Shown here: in pieces, positions 1 through 9,337 of the stretch
Layout: each line of letters opens with the position of its first letter
Position numbering within the stretch: the stretch's first letter is position 1
Source of the DNA: Promethearchaeota archaeon
GTDB lineage: Archaea; Asgardarchaeota; Lokiarchaeia; Sigyniarchaeales; SOKP01
Assembly: GCA_016839915.1 (NCBI GenBank)
Contig: JAEOTH010000046.1
Span: 1 to 44,515 of the forward strand
DNA length: 44,515 nucleotides
Direction: 5' to 3'
Notes under the pieces: generated by a model
What the model was told of the DNA's origin: nothing
Seen by the model: the letters and a program-made list of their open reading frames with translations, nothing else
The model's database searches: none
Position numbers and translations under genes: made by a program

Positions 1-1
1 A

Positions 2-3000
2 ATTGCTAAAAAAGCCTATAAAGAGGAGATTGCAAAAAGATTTGAGAGTGGGAATCCCAATATTATTCGTTTTATCTTAGAGGAAGGTTTATTGGATTAT
101 TTGAATAAAGAAGAAAAGATTTCATTAATTAAGCAACGATTTTCAGGGATCTTAAACATTGGAGATTTTCCTGATAAGTCTATAGATGATTATTTTAATA
201 AAACTGTAGATTATATTTTTAATTCCCTACTTAAACTTGCACAAGAGAAAGGTTGGAAAGATGAGTATTTCCCGGCTTTCTTACAGGTTATTTATGAATT
301 ACTTTATTACAAGTCCGAGGCTTTTTCCCAATTGCTTGAAATAGCAAGAAAAAAGGGATGGCGTAAAGAACTCTTCTATATGTTCCTGGAGAGTATAGAT
401 AAATTTACTGATACTTATGATAAATATTTTAGTTTTACCGACTTAATTGATTCACTTAAAAATACAGATATCGTTAATAATCCTAAAATAGAATCCAAAT
501 TTATCATCCTCGCAGAAGGGATTAATAAATTACAAATAGTTGATGATTATGATGAAGAAAAGAAATATTCCGCTTGTTCTCAATTACTTAGAGTAGCGAA
601 AATAACCGGATTGATAAAAGAACATATCTCTACTTTATTGGACGCTTTTTCAAATATCAACTATGAATCCTATGGCTTATATGACGATTTACTTTCTGCA
701 ATCCCTAATGTAAGCCAAAGATTTGCTATATTTAAGATCATCCTTGAAAAGACTAAAAATCCGGGTTTACAATCTTACCTTTTTAATAACTTCTTAAAAA
801 CAATCGAAGATTCTAAAGTTGTTAAACAAAACATCGAATTTATTATGTTTTTTTTTGAAGAGGCTCTTAAGGATAACCTAAGCGAAGGGGAATATGAATT
901 TTACCAAGCTTATATTTTTATAATAAAATTTATTGAAAAACTAATAGCTATAGGATTGTTGAATATTAAAATAACTGAAAATTCAACTTACTATGCTAAC
1001 GATTATTATGAGAGACTGGATCATTGTACTAAAGGATTTTATACTTTAATTGAAGAGATAAGAGACACTGAAATAATAGAATATTTGATTCCTAATTTAT
1101 TATTCACAATATGGGCATATTCAGATAATGAATTGGGTTTTGAAACGTATAAATTGTTCTCTTTATTGTTAGAGATTGCATATAAGAAGAACCTTTTAGA
1201 GAAACATTTAATCTATTTTGTAATATATTACAATTGGAGGCATTACAATCTTAATTCTGTTGGAATTAAGAATCTACTTGAGAATTTTTTAGAATATTTC
1301 AGTCGCGATCAGATAGTTTCTATTCTTACTCCAGCATTACAAAATACTGAGTTACTACTGGAATATAAACATTATAAACGCATTCTTGGATTTTTTGAAA
1401 TGTTCACCAAAGGGGGCGGTAATCCGTTTTTAAAGGCATTTCTTGTTCACATTCTTCTGAAAAACTCAAGTGAAATTAATTTATATTTAGTAGAACAATA
1501 TTTTTTACACCGTTTAGAAGCTGAAGATTTTAAAGAAGTACTAAAAGAGTTAGGTCCGAAATTTTTTTTCTGCTTCCTTAATCCTACATGGTATGGTTTA
1601 GAATACGCAAGTACTAAAATAGCTGAATTACTGAAACATATTTATAAAGAAATCCCGAAGATTCTAAAGAATCAAATGAAAAAAGCCTTGAAGGACGGAT
1701 CATATGAGTTTATCTTTTCATTTTTTAAATATTCGATCTATGAGTTCTTTTATAATGAAATTTTTGATAAAGAATTTCTTTTCTCTTTGCTTGAAGATCA
1801 TGACTCGACATTTAAGATGTGTTTAATAGAACTACTCGAGCAAAACGAAATCCAAAGTGAGGTATGGAGGGATTACTTAAAGCGAAAAGAGAAAAATCGT
1901 CAAGAAAGTATGACAAAAAGTAGATTGAAAGAAAATAGAATGATAGTAACTCTCATTTTTATTAATATCTATCAAGAGCTTGGACCTGAATATTTTTTAG
2001 ATCTTTTTACCCTACTCCCAGAGCCCGCAAAAAAGCAATTAATAAAGTGTACGAAAAGATTGATAAAATATTCAAGTCAACTACATGATAACCGCAATCT
2101 AAACAGACAACTTCATAAGCTAAGTTTGATCACAAAAATAAAACATTCTGCTCGTGATTTATTGGTAATAATAGATAAAGAAGCATGGCAAAATTTAAAA
2201 TATGTTACTATAAAAGGAGAACAGTTCTACATTATTAATAATAAATTGGATCTATCCAGACAAAAACTTAGGGATATTAATGATATTTCAGGATTAGCTG
2301 AGCATACAGATTTAAAAGAATTAATTCTAAGTATTAATATGATTACCAAAATTGAAGGACTAGATAGTCTCATCAATTTGGAGATTTTAAATTTGGGTGT
2401 AAATAAAATTTCTAAGATTGAGGGCCTTAAACATTGTACTAAATTAAAATCTTTATCATTAGGTAACAACAACATTAGGGAGATCGAGGGTTTAGAAACT
2501 CTTAAAAATCTTGAGACTCTTTACATCTCAAAAAACAGTATATATGAGATAAAAGGACTTGATACGCTTGAAAATTTAAAGAAATTTTATATTTCCGCGA
2601 ATCATATTAATAAAATTAAGGGATTAGAGAATCTTAAAAAGCTTGAAATCTTAGGCTTCTCTGAAAACCATATATCGGAGATTAAAGGAATATTTCATCT
2701 AGTTAAGTTGAAAGAATTCTATCTTTCAGAAAATAACATTAAAGATGTAAGTGATTTAGACCAGTTTGAGAGTTTAGAACAGCTTACAATGAAAAAAAAT
2801 CCAATTCTGGAATCGCATATTGTAAAATATTTATCACATTATACACACGATGAATTTATCACAGCAAAACTACTTAAAAAATATTGTCAAGCGAAAAAAA
2901 GCAAAGAGGAACCGAGTTTTAGTTTAGAAAAATTCGTAGAAAGTCTTTTTCCTGAGGGGGATTATCTAAATAAAGACCATCAAAGAAAAATTTTTAAAAA

Positions 3001-3007
3001 TCTATGA
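2..3007 (+). CDS. Leucine-rich-repeat protein with large helical N-terminal region (5' end outside window)
   Basis: The reading frame is open from base 2 without a stop, so the gene starts upstream of the window; a TTG at 92 is an internal codon of the same frame. From about 2248 to 2810 the product carries about seven 22-residue leucine-rich repeats of the SDS22 type, for example LEILNLGVNKISKIEGL and LETLYISKNSIYEIKGL. The preceding ~720 residues are helical and repeat a loose motif of the form LLxxAxxKGWxxE (LLKLAQEKGW, LLEIARKKGW, LLEIAYKKNL), suggesting an unclassified helical repeat. There is no signal peptide or membrane segment in the visible part, so it is probably a cytoplasmic scaffold. 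LRR proteins are protein-binding platforms; the partner is unknown. It converges on the HEAT-repeat gene with an 11-base gap. Confidence 0.85.
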   Translation: MAKKAYKEEIAKRFESGNPNIIRFILEEGLLDYLNKEEKISLIKQRFSGILNIGDFPDKSIDDYFNKTVDYIFNSLLKLAQEKGWKDEYFPAFLQVIYELLYYKSEAFSQLLEIARKKGWRKELFYMFLESIDKFTDTYDKYFSFTDLIDSLKNTDIVNNPKIESKFIILAEGINKLQIVDDYDEEKKYSACSQLLRVAKITGLIKEHISTLLDAFSNINYESYGLYDDLLSAIPNVSQRFAIFKIILEKTKNPGLQSYLFNNFLKTIEDSKVVKQNIEFIMFFFEEALKDNLSEGEYEFYQAYIFIIKFIEKLIAIGLLNIKITENSTYYANDYYERLDHCTKGFYTLIEEIRDTEIIEYLIPNLLFTIWAYSDNELGFETYKLFSLLLEIAYKKNLLEKHLIYFVIYYNWRHYNLNSVGIKNLLENFLEYFSRDQIVSILTPALQNTELLLEYKHYKRILGFFEMFTKGGGNPFLKAFLVHILLKNSSEINLYLVEQYFLHRLEAEDFKEVLKELGPKFFFCFLNPTWYGLEYASTKIAELLKHIYKEIPKILKNQMKKALKDGSYEFIFSFFKYSIYEFFYNEIFDKEFLFSLLEDHDSTFKMCLIELLEQNEIQSEVWRDYLKRKEKNRQESMTKSRLKENRMIVTLIFINIYQELGPEYFLDLFTLLPEPAKKQLIKCTKRLIKYSSQLHDNRNLNRQLHKLSLITKIKHSARDLLVIIDKEAWQNLKYVTIKGEQFYIINNKLDLSRQKLRDINDISGLAEHTDLKELILSINMITKIEGLDSLINLEILNLGVNKISKIEGLKHCTKLKSLSLGNNNIREIEGLETLKNLETLYISKNSIYEIKGLDTLENLKKFYISANHINKIKGLENLKKLEILGFSENHISEIKGIFHLVKLKEFYLSENNIKDVSDLDQFESLEQLTMKKNPILESHIVKYLSHYTHDEFITAKLLKKYCQAKKSKEEPSFSLEKFVESLFPEGDYLNKDHQRKIFKNL

Positions 3008-3018
3008 TTGTTGCATTC

Positions 3019-6000
3019 TCAACCAATTTGAAGGTATTTCTTTACAAAATGTAAAAAATATGGCTTAAGTTCCTTACCAAATTTCCGCTGTATTTGAAGA
3101 ACGTTGTTTTCTTTATAATCATCATCAAATAACCTTAATAATTGTGCGGCTGCCCATTCTGAATCTCCAAATTTATCTATATACAATTCAATAAAAGGTA
3201 TTACTCTATCATCGTTTATCCCCGAAAATTGATCTAAATACTTCAATGCATATGTAACCTTACTCTTGTCTCCCGTACTAGGGCACTCTGGAAAATTAGT
3301 AATAAGTTTGTCAACAATTTCTATTCTTTCCTTGGAACCTAGTGAATTAATCACGGCACTATATGTAATATTTTCCATGTTATTTATAACACCAATGGCC
3401 TTAGCTGCAGCTTCCCTCGTATTTAAGTCAGAGTGAGTTAAAGTTGATTTTAATAAAGCTAAAGCTTTCTTTTCTTTAGTTTCTTGAAAAATTGAGATGG
3501 TATGGTTTGTATCTGAATAACTATCTATGTATCGTTGGATATATTTTTTTCTCTCTTCCTCTTCTAAACTTAGGAAAAAATCAGAGATTTTCTTAAATTT
3601 AAAAGAAGGATCAATTTCACAGATTGCTTTTATGATTCGATCATCATAGTCTGCACTTACTCCTATTTTTTTTTTCAGTAGCTCAATTACACGAGGATCC
3701 TTAAAGGCACCTAAAAGAGAGATGATATTTCCCCGATAATGGGGATATTCTGGTTCTTCCAAGACTTTAAACAACAAATCTATAGCTCTCTTATCCTTCA
3801 TTTTTACCATCTTTTCTCCCGTTTCTTCAATATTGCCATCACTTCTTGTGCTAATAAAGTACTCAAGTTGTTCTTTTAGGTCAGATGTTTTTAATTGTGC
3901 GAACAATTTACGCAAACTTTCAGCCTTATGATATACTCCTGATTTTTTGATTCTTTCATCTAAAACTTCGAGAATTCTCTCCTGTTCTCTGTCAGGAAGC
4001 ATTCTATAAATTTCAAAGTAATTCTTATTTGCATATTTTGGATTTAGTTTTGCTAACGCTACGGCGACCGTTTCTTGGTTTTTTGATGCTGTTTGAATGA
4101 AACATTTTATAAGTTTTTCTTCAAGTGATTCATCATCAATTTGGACAAGATAATCAATTACAAAAGGCTCGTATTCAATCAAAATTGTTAATTCATTCAG
4201 TAGAATTTCTTTTATCTCTGAATCGAAGTTAGAAACAACTTCCCCAAAAGATTTTGTTCCATCGGGATTATAGAATTTCGACAATCTTTCTAAAGCTAGT
4301 TTTATAACGCCCATATAACTTGAATTGAATAAGGAAAATAAACTCTTAAAAATCCTTTTTTTAACGTCATTAGGAAAATATTCAATTAATTGGTGAAATT
4401 TCTTATCACTATATGTTGGATAAGTTTTATGAACCCATCTCAAATAAGGTCTAACTTCGTCATTAAAATCGTATTTATTATCGATTGCGATAATTGATTC
4501 GTATTTTGTGTAGATAACATCTTCACTTTCTTCAGGTTTCAGTGTCTTGAAATATTTTTTAATTTCATCTTTGCTCGTTAGGTCGTTAATTTCAATAAGT
4601 ATTTCATATAGTAAATCGTGTAAAGAACTATATTTTTCTGCTATATAATATGCTTGGATAAAATACTTTTCTGCATTTTTTCCTTCTAGCTCTAATAAAT
4701 ACCTTGCTGCTTTTTTTTTGCCTTTCGTAACAGCACCGGTTATTATATTTTGTAGAGAGCTAATTACTTCCGATTTTTGGCTATCTTCTAAAGAATTCAC
4801 AATTTCTGTGAAATTTTTTCTGCGATATTCCCTATAAATAGCACTTAACGCCTGTGCTGCTCCTAAACTTTTATAGATACAGGTGCTACTTAATGCTTCG
4901 ATCAGTAGAGTTTTGAGTTGGGGATATTGAGAGGCAGATAATTCATCTATCACTTGATCCACTAACTTCTCATCATTATATTTTTCCGAGGAGTCTCCTT
5001 TTGCAAGATCTCCTTTATAATATCGAGAAGGGGCTAAGCAGTCAATTAGAATCCTAATAGCTTTTTCATTTTTTATTATTGCTAAATGTTGGATGGCTTT
5101 CCTTTGAATGAAATAATTGCTATTATATTTTGCAATTTTCTCGAGATTTGAAAGAATTCGCTCTTTTAATTTACTTTCTACTATGTTAAAGGCTTTTCCA
5201 AAGTTGTCATTTGTGAATCTAGGCTCATATTTCTCCTCATCTTCAGTATATACCTTATTCAAAAATATTAACAATCCTGTAGCACTTGCCTGTCTAACTG
5301 ATCCTGATAAGTTTACTAATCCTTCTTTTAATTTATCTAAGACTCTTTTGTCATCTGACTTTACTAATAGAGTTATATTTTCCCTCGTAAAGTTCTCCAT
5401 TAACTTATTAGAAAGATCATCTTTAACATCTTCCGATAAGCTGTTCAATATTTGTTCAATATTTTTACCCCCATATTTCTCGGGGAAGATTTCGTGAAGT
5501 GCATCTACAATTGCATTTTTAATTTCATTTAAACTAAGGCTTGTTTGACTAAGAAGGTTAATTAGATCTAGCTCAACGGTCTTGATTTTTAATTTTGCTA
5601 ATCCATTCAGAATATCTACATATTCCAAAGAAGAAGTATCTTTCTTCCGTAATAGTTTTACTAATATCTTGGCATATTTTGTGTGATAAGCAGCGTTTCT
5701 GACTAAAATTACATGAACTTTTTTTTTTTCCTTAGCCCAAATATCCTTGTCTAGTATAATAGAAAATAGAACCTCTTGCATTCCAGGTGAATTATAATTC
5801 TGTAAACCTTCTAACGCTGCACCTCTTAATCCTTTATCTTTTTTTATAGCATCAATAACAAAATCTTTCATCCTTGGATCTCCTGTAGCGATTAATGCTT
5901 TTAAAGCTCGTATTCGGAACTCCTTATTAAAACTCAATTGATATGCTTTCTTTAATGGCTCGAATGCAGTCTCTCCCATTTTTTCAAAAAAACCCGCAAA

Positions 6001-6159
6001 ACCATCCCAGGAATCTTCAAGACGTTTTATAAGGTAATGGATTGAAAGCTCTCCAATTTCAACTAATTTCTGTATAGCATTTTGTTTTTTAATATCATCT
6101 AATCGCTGAGATCCTTGAATATAATCTTCAATAATTTTAGCTATTCTATTTTCATCCAT
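3019..6159 (-). CDS. Large HEAT-repeat protein
   Basis: A 1046-residue protein built almost entirely of helical HEAT-like repeats, recognisable in segments such as EFRIRALKALIATGDPRMKD, SVRQASATGLLIFLNK, NIISLLGAFKDPRVIELLKK and NTREAAAKAIGVI. No catalytic motif, signal peptide or membrane segment is visible. HEAT solenoids bind proteins or nucleic acids, so a scaffold or adaptor role is inferred, not shown. The ATG at 6159 has no clear Shine-Dalgarno sequence, and an inverted repeat at 6251-6270 lies in its upstream region. It converges on the LRR gene, so two giant repeat-scaffold proteins sit back to back. Confidence 0.85.
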   Translation of the reverse strand: MDENRIAKIIEDYIQGSQRLDDIKKQNAIQKLVEIGELSIHYLIKRLEDSWDGFAGFFEKMGETAFEPLKKAYQLSFNKEFRIRALKALIATGDPRMKDFVIDAIKKDKGLRGAALEGLQNYNSPGMQEVLFSIILDKDIWAKEKKKVHVILVRNAAYHTKYAKILVKLLRKKDTSSLEYVDILNGLAKLKIKTVELDLINLLSQTSLSLNEIKNAIVDALHEIFPEKYGGKNIEQILNSLSEDVKDDLSNKLMENFTRENITLLVKSDDKRVLDKLKEGLVNLSGSVRQASATGLLIFLNKVYTEDEEKYEPRFTNDNFGKAFNIVESKLKERILSNLEKIAKYNSNYFIQRKAIQHLAIIKNEKAIRILIDCLAPSRYYKGDLAKGDSSEKYNDEKLVDQVIDELSASQYPQLKTLLIEALSSTCIYKSLGAAQALSAIYREYRRKNFTEIVNSLEDSQKSEVISSLQNIITGAVTKGKKKAARYLLELEGKNAEKYFIQAYYIAEKYSSLHDLLYEILIEINDLTSKDEIKKYFKTLKPEESEDVIYTKYESIIAIDNKYDFNDEVRPYLRWVHKTYPTYSDKKFHQLIEYFPNDVKKRIFKSLFSLFNSSYMGVIKLALERLSKFYNPDGTKSFGEVVSNFDSEIKEILLNELTILIEYEPFVIDYLVQIDDESLEEKLIKCFIQTASKNQETVAVALAKLNPKYANKNYFEIYRMLPDREQERILEVLDERIKKSGVYHKAESLRKLFAQLKTSDLKEQLEYFISTRSDGNIEETGEKMVKMKDKRAIDLLFKVLEEPEYPHYRGNIISLLGAFKDPRVIELLKKKIGVSADYDDRIIKAICEIDPSFKFKKISDFFLSLEEEERKKYIQRYIDSYSDTNHTISIFQETKEKKALALLKSTLTHSDLNTREAAAKAIGVINNMENITYSAVINSLGSKERIEIVDKLITNFPECPSTGDKSKVTYALKYLDQFSGINDDRVIPFIELYIDKFGDSEWAAAQLLRLFDDDYKENNVLQIQRKFGKELKPYFLHFVKKYLQIG

Positions 6160-6250
6160 TTTCTAGGTAACTTTCAGTTTAATAACTTAATATTTTAATT
6201 TATAGTTTATTTGTTTGAAAAATTTTCTATCTGTTCCTTTTTTTATATGG

Positions 6251-6270
6251 AGTTTGAATTCATTCAAACT
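6251..6270. repeat. Perfect inverted repeat, 9-base arms
   Basis: AGTTTGAAT and ATTCAAACT are separated by two bases. The site lies downstream of the stop of the beta-helix gene (6307) and about 90 bases upstream of the HEAT-protein ATG (6159), both on the minus strand. It could be a terminator for the first or an operator for the second; the sequence does not decide. Confidence 0.5.
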
Positions 6271-6306
6271 ATAAGGAAATATTAAAAAAACTAATGTAAA
6301 GTCACT

Positions 6307-7599
6307 TCAATCATTATTATGTCGTTGTCTTTTCTTTACAATAAATATTGAGATTATAGATATAAAAAAAATCAAAGATATTATTGTCTGTGTATCAAAT
6401 CCTCCTATACTTGGTTCTATGCAGACGTTATCCTCAATTATATTATCTTTACTAGTCGCGTCTTGAAATATGCATTTTTCACAATCGGATATGCGATTCG
6501 AAGTGATATTATTATAGCTACTACGTTCAATATAAATACCAGTTTGACTCTTTGATATTTTATTAGATAAAATTATATTCTGTTCGCCTTCTATTATCAT
6601 AATTCCGGTTTCATGGTTATTGATTATTACATTATTCGTAACAAGAGAGTGATTGGTTTTGAAAAAATGCACACCTATGTGTGTGCGACTGGTTGAGATT
6701 TCATTCCCTGAGATCAGTGCATTAATACCAGCCCCCAAAAAAATATGTGAGCTAGTATTATTGTAAATTAGATTATCGGTAATACTACAGTCTTGGGTGG
6801 TGAGGGGAAATCGAGTAGGGGAGAATATTCCAAGATGATTACTACTTATAGTGTTATCGTGAATTGATATATTATAGCAATGAAGCAGAAAAATCCCTTC
6901 CTCGCTAAATTTTATTATGTTCTTAGTTATGTTATTACTGTGAGAAGAACTCGCAATATATATGCCTTTATAATTATTTTTAAAAGTATTATTCAAGATC
7001 AAATTACGAGAGGACGCGAACTGCATCTCGATTCCTGCCCAATTGTTTCTGCAAAATAGATTATTGATAAAGTAATTATTTGAACTTTGAAAGCAATAAA
7101 TACCACTGTCTCCAGTTGCACTCCCAGATTCAACACAACTATCCATAAAACAACTTCTATCAATCGTAATGTTTTGACAGTTGTATAAAAAAACCCCTGA
7201 TTCCTGATTGTTCGAACACGTACTATTAACGATATGACCGTTCTCTACATTATATAGGAGAATCCCGAATAACGCGTTGCTAAAGGTACAATTTCTTATT
7301 ATAAAATAATCGGAAGTTTGTTCGATACTTATAGAAGCTCCAGAATACGGAAAATCTATAGTAATATTTTCAACGATGAATGGATCAGTCCAATTACCTG
7401 AACCGGAGCACCAATCGTAAGTTAATGCTGTTTCAGACCAATTATTGTAAATGTGAATGTTAAAGGGTATATTCCAATAACCAGAAGATTCTAAATTATA
7501 ATGTTGAATTTCATCTAAATGAGTATTTTCCAGGTTATAACCTAGAGATAATAGTAATAAAAAAGATACAATCAAATACGATTTTTTGAAAGCTTTCAT
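6307..7599 (-). CDS. Secreted membrane-anchored right-handed beta-helix (NosD/PbH1-type) protein
   Basis: Residues 1-20 form a signal peptide or anchor (SYLIVSFLLLLSLGY). The body consists of PbH1-type parallel beta-helix repeats rich in Asn, such as NNYFINNLFCRNNWAGIEMQ and NRISDCEKCIF, typical of the NosD/DUF1565 fold. A hydrophobic segment near the C-terminus (TIISLIFFISIISIFIV) followed by KKRQRHNND would anchor it with the helix outside. Many NxS/T sequons fit archaeal N-glycosylation. Such proteins bind or cleave polysaccharides or act as adhesins; no catalytic residues can be assigned here. It is transcribed alone on the minus strand. Confidence 0.85.
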   Translation of the reverse strand: MKAFKKSYLIVSFLLLLSLGYNLENTHLDEIQHYNLESSGYWNIPFNIHIYNNWSETALTYDWCSGSGNWTDPFIVENITIDFPYSGASISIEQTSDYFIIRNCTFSNALFGILLYNVENGHIVNSTCSNNQESGVFLYNCQNITIDRSCFMDSCVESGSATGDSGIYCFQSSNNYFINNLFCRNNWAGIEMQFASSRNLILNNTFKNNYKGIYIASSSHSNNITKNIIKFSEEGIFLLHCYNISIHDNTISSNHLGIFSPTRFPLTTQDCSITDNLIYNNTSSHIFLGAGINALISGNEISTSRTHIGVHFFKTNHSLVTNNVIINNHETGIMIIEGEQNIILSNKISKSQTGIYIERSSYNNITSNRISDCEKCIFQDATSKDNIIEDNVCIEPSIGGFDTQTIISLIFFISIISIFIVKKRQRHNND

Positions 7600-7736
7600 A
7601 AGGATTCTGTTTTAAGTTCTTATGTTATTTTTGTTAATTAGATATTTAAATTTTTTTTTAGATCAAGTCTAAGTAATTTTAATAAACAGCTTCTGCATTA
7701 TCAAGTATTAAGGACAAAAAGTAAAGTATACCAAAA

Positions 7737-7877
7737 ATGGCTGTTAATAGAAACGAACTTATGAGGGAAAAATATCCAGAGCTTCTAAATTCAATCGTGA
7801 GTATGCCAGTTGATAGAGATAAACTTGAAGCTTTTTCTAATTTGTTTTACACAATTATGGGTATAATTAGTAGATAG
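7737..7877 (+). CDS. Small protein, 46 residues, hypothetical
   Basis: ATG at 7737 opens a 46-codon frame ending in TAG at 7875. The product begins MAVNRNELMREKYPELLNS, is charged at the N-terminus and hydrophobic at the C-terminus (LFYTIMGIISR), and could be an amphipathic helix hairpin. It ends 28 bases before the histidine-phosphatase ATG on the same strand, so co-transcription is possible. There is no convincing Shine-Dalgarno sequence and I recognise no family. The balanced amino-acid composition is the main support for it being real. Confidence 0.4.
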   Translation: MAVNRNELMREKYPELLNSIVSMPVDRDKLEAFSNLFYTIMGIISR

Positions 7878-7905
7878 AAATCATAAAAAGAAAAAGGATT
7901 TTACA

Positions 7906-8505
7906 ATGAAATGGTATATAATTCGGCATGCTGATAAAGAACAAGGAGATTTTTATAATCCTGATCTAAGGCATCAAGATCAGCCGATTAGTGAAGAAGG
8001 TCATTTAAAGGCACAAAAATTATTTTCATACTTCTCAGATAAGCCGATTGATAAAATTTATGTTAGTGAATATATTCGAACTAAACAAACAATTAAAAAT
8101 GTTGCTGAAAAAAAGAAGATATCACCGATTGCTGATAGTCGCTTGAACGAAATTGATAATGGTTTAATCGAAGGATTATCTGAGCAAGTATTACAGCAGA
8201 GATATCCCGATGTTTGGAATGCTTTTAAGGATAGGGATCGTGATTTTCAATTTCCCGAAGGAGAGAGCGGAGAAGATGCTCGAAACCGGATCGAGTCGTT
8301 TTTTAAAGACAAACAGGCATCCAAGGAAGATATTATTCTTGTTAGCCATGATGGATTGATTCGACTGCTAATGTGCTACATATTAGGAATTGCCGTGTAT
8401 CGCCGATGGGATTTTCGAGTAGATACATGTGGGATTATGGAAATTGAATACCAGACGACATTTAAAAGATGGAAATTAATTCGATTTAATCATATTTGTA
8501 CATGA
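7906..8505 (+). CDS. Histidine phosphatase superfamily (phosphoglycerate-mutase-like) protein
   Basis: The N-terminus MKWYIIRHADKEQGDF carries the RHA form of the RHG catalytic motif, whose His is phosphorylated during catalysis. SEYIRTKQTI matches the conserved S-x-x-x-R-x-x-x-T segment, and LVSHDGLIRLLM supplies the second catalytic His. The 199-residue length is normal for branch 1. Family members dephosphorylate small metabolites or phosphoproteins; the substrate cannot be read from sequence. The RHA variant also occurs in SixA-type phosphohistidine phosphatases. A weak AAAGG lies before the ATG. Confidence 0.88.
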   Translation: MKWYIIRHADKEQGDFYNPDLRHQDQPISEEGHLKAQKLFSYFSDKPIDKIYVSEYIRTKQTIKNVAEKKKISPIADSRLNEIDNGLIEGLSEQVLQQRYPDVWNAFKDRDRDFQFPEGESGEDARNRIESFFKDKQASKEDIILVSHDGLIRLLMCYILGIAVYRRWDFRVDTCGIMEIEYQTTFKRWKLIRFNHICT

Positions 8506-8691
8506 AATCGCTTCTTGGAAATAAATTATATTGAAATTTAAATAATATCTATATTTGGATGAGATGAGAAGGAGTATGTTCTTTAAGTTTTAAATTTTTT
8601 ATTTATTTTAACAGTTCAAAATAAACTGAGAAGAGTTTAAATTTCTCCTTATCTTGTTTGTATAATAGAAATTTAAAGGTTATTTAGTCAG

Positions 8692-9090
8692 TTGAGGAAA
8701 AGAGCTGGGTTAGTACTAGTGGTCATTGGTTTTTCAGGGTTATTTACATTTTTATTAGTCTATTACTGGCCCCCTGCAACTGCTAAATGGGAATATTATA
8801 TTGAATTTGGTATATATACAGCATCAGAAGAAGTACATATAGGAAATGAAACATTTACTTTAGAGACATATATGTGGCGTGATTTTATGCCAGTTACTCC
8901 TCCTGATGGAAAACCTTTAATTGTTATTATAAAAATTCATGCGGTTGGTGTTATGGAATTCCCTTTAACAATAAATGTTGAACGTTTATGGATAATTAAT
9001 GGACTAGAAATAAGTTCAACATTAGCTACAAATGAATATAAAATATATGGTAACACATTTGAGATGGTATTTCGAAATGGTCCAAAATAG
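8692..9090 (+). CDS. Small membrane-anchored exported protein, frame interrupted by TAG
   Basis: The TTG at 8692 follows an in-frame stop closely, so it is the only plausible start of the upstream half. Residues 5-25 are a single hydrophobic segment (AGLVLVVIGFSGLFTFLLVYY) after a basic MRKR, i.e. a signal anchor; the remaining ~105 residues are beta-rich and would be extracytoplasmic. The frame stops at TAG 9088-9090, but the same frame continues in protein-like sequence to a TAA at 9190-9192, so this CDS is probably the larger part of a gene broken by a TGG-to-TAG change (see the adjoining entry). I do not recognise the family. Confidence 0.65.
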   Translation: MRKRAGLVLVVIGFSGLFTFLLVYYWPPATAKWEYYIEFGIYTASEEVHIGNETFTLETYMWRDFMPVTPPDGKPLIVIIKIHAVGVMEFPLTINVERLWIINGLEISSTLATNEYKIYGNTFEMVFRNGPK

Positions 9091-9192
9091 GGGCCGGGTA
9101 TTGTTATTGATGTTGTGGTGAAACTAAAAAGCGTGGATTTTAACTCTTACTATTTACTTGCATTAAATCAACCCATTCACAGAACAGACTAA
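9091..9192 (+). pseudogene. In-frame 3' continuation of the 8692 gene after an internal TAG
   Basis: Directly after TAG 9088-9090, 33 more codons stay open in the same frame and end with TAA. They encode GPGIVIDVVVKLKSVDFN and then SYYLLALNQPIHRTD, strand-like and richer in G+C than ordinary spacer here. Reading the TAG as Trp (TGG) gives NGPKWGPGIVIDVVV, a natural-looking junction. Either a nonsense mutation, stop-codon read-through, or pyrrolysine decoding would explain it; the first is simplest because TAG ends other genes in this window (panB, GNAT). Confidence 0.5.
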
Positions 9193-9234
9193 AGATTTGG
9201 TAAATATTTTTCTTTATGATTATCAGGGAGCTTT

Positions 9235-9254
9235 CGGGCGACCTATTTAGCCCG
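9235..9254. terminator. GC-rich hairpin between convergent genes
   Basis: CGGGC and GCCCG pair across a 10-base loop in an otherwise AT-rich spacer between the interrupted plus-strand gene and the minus-strand radical SAM gene. A terminator or transcript-end structure is the likeliest reading. Confidence 0.35.
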
Positions 9255-9321
9255 TTACTCTCAATAGTATTAAATTTTTATTTAAATGATTCAATTTATC
9301 ATTTTTCAAGAAGACTTGATT

Positions 9322-9337
9322 AAAAAAAAAAAAAAAA
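9322..9337 (-). terminator. Oligo-T terminator of the radical SAM gene (16-base run)
   Basis: A run of 16 A on the plus strand reads as 16 T immediately after the TAA of the minus-strand radical SAM gene. T-rich tracts just downstream of stops are the usual intrinsic termination signal in archaea. Confidence 0.55.
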
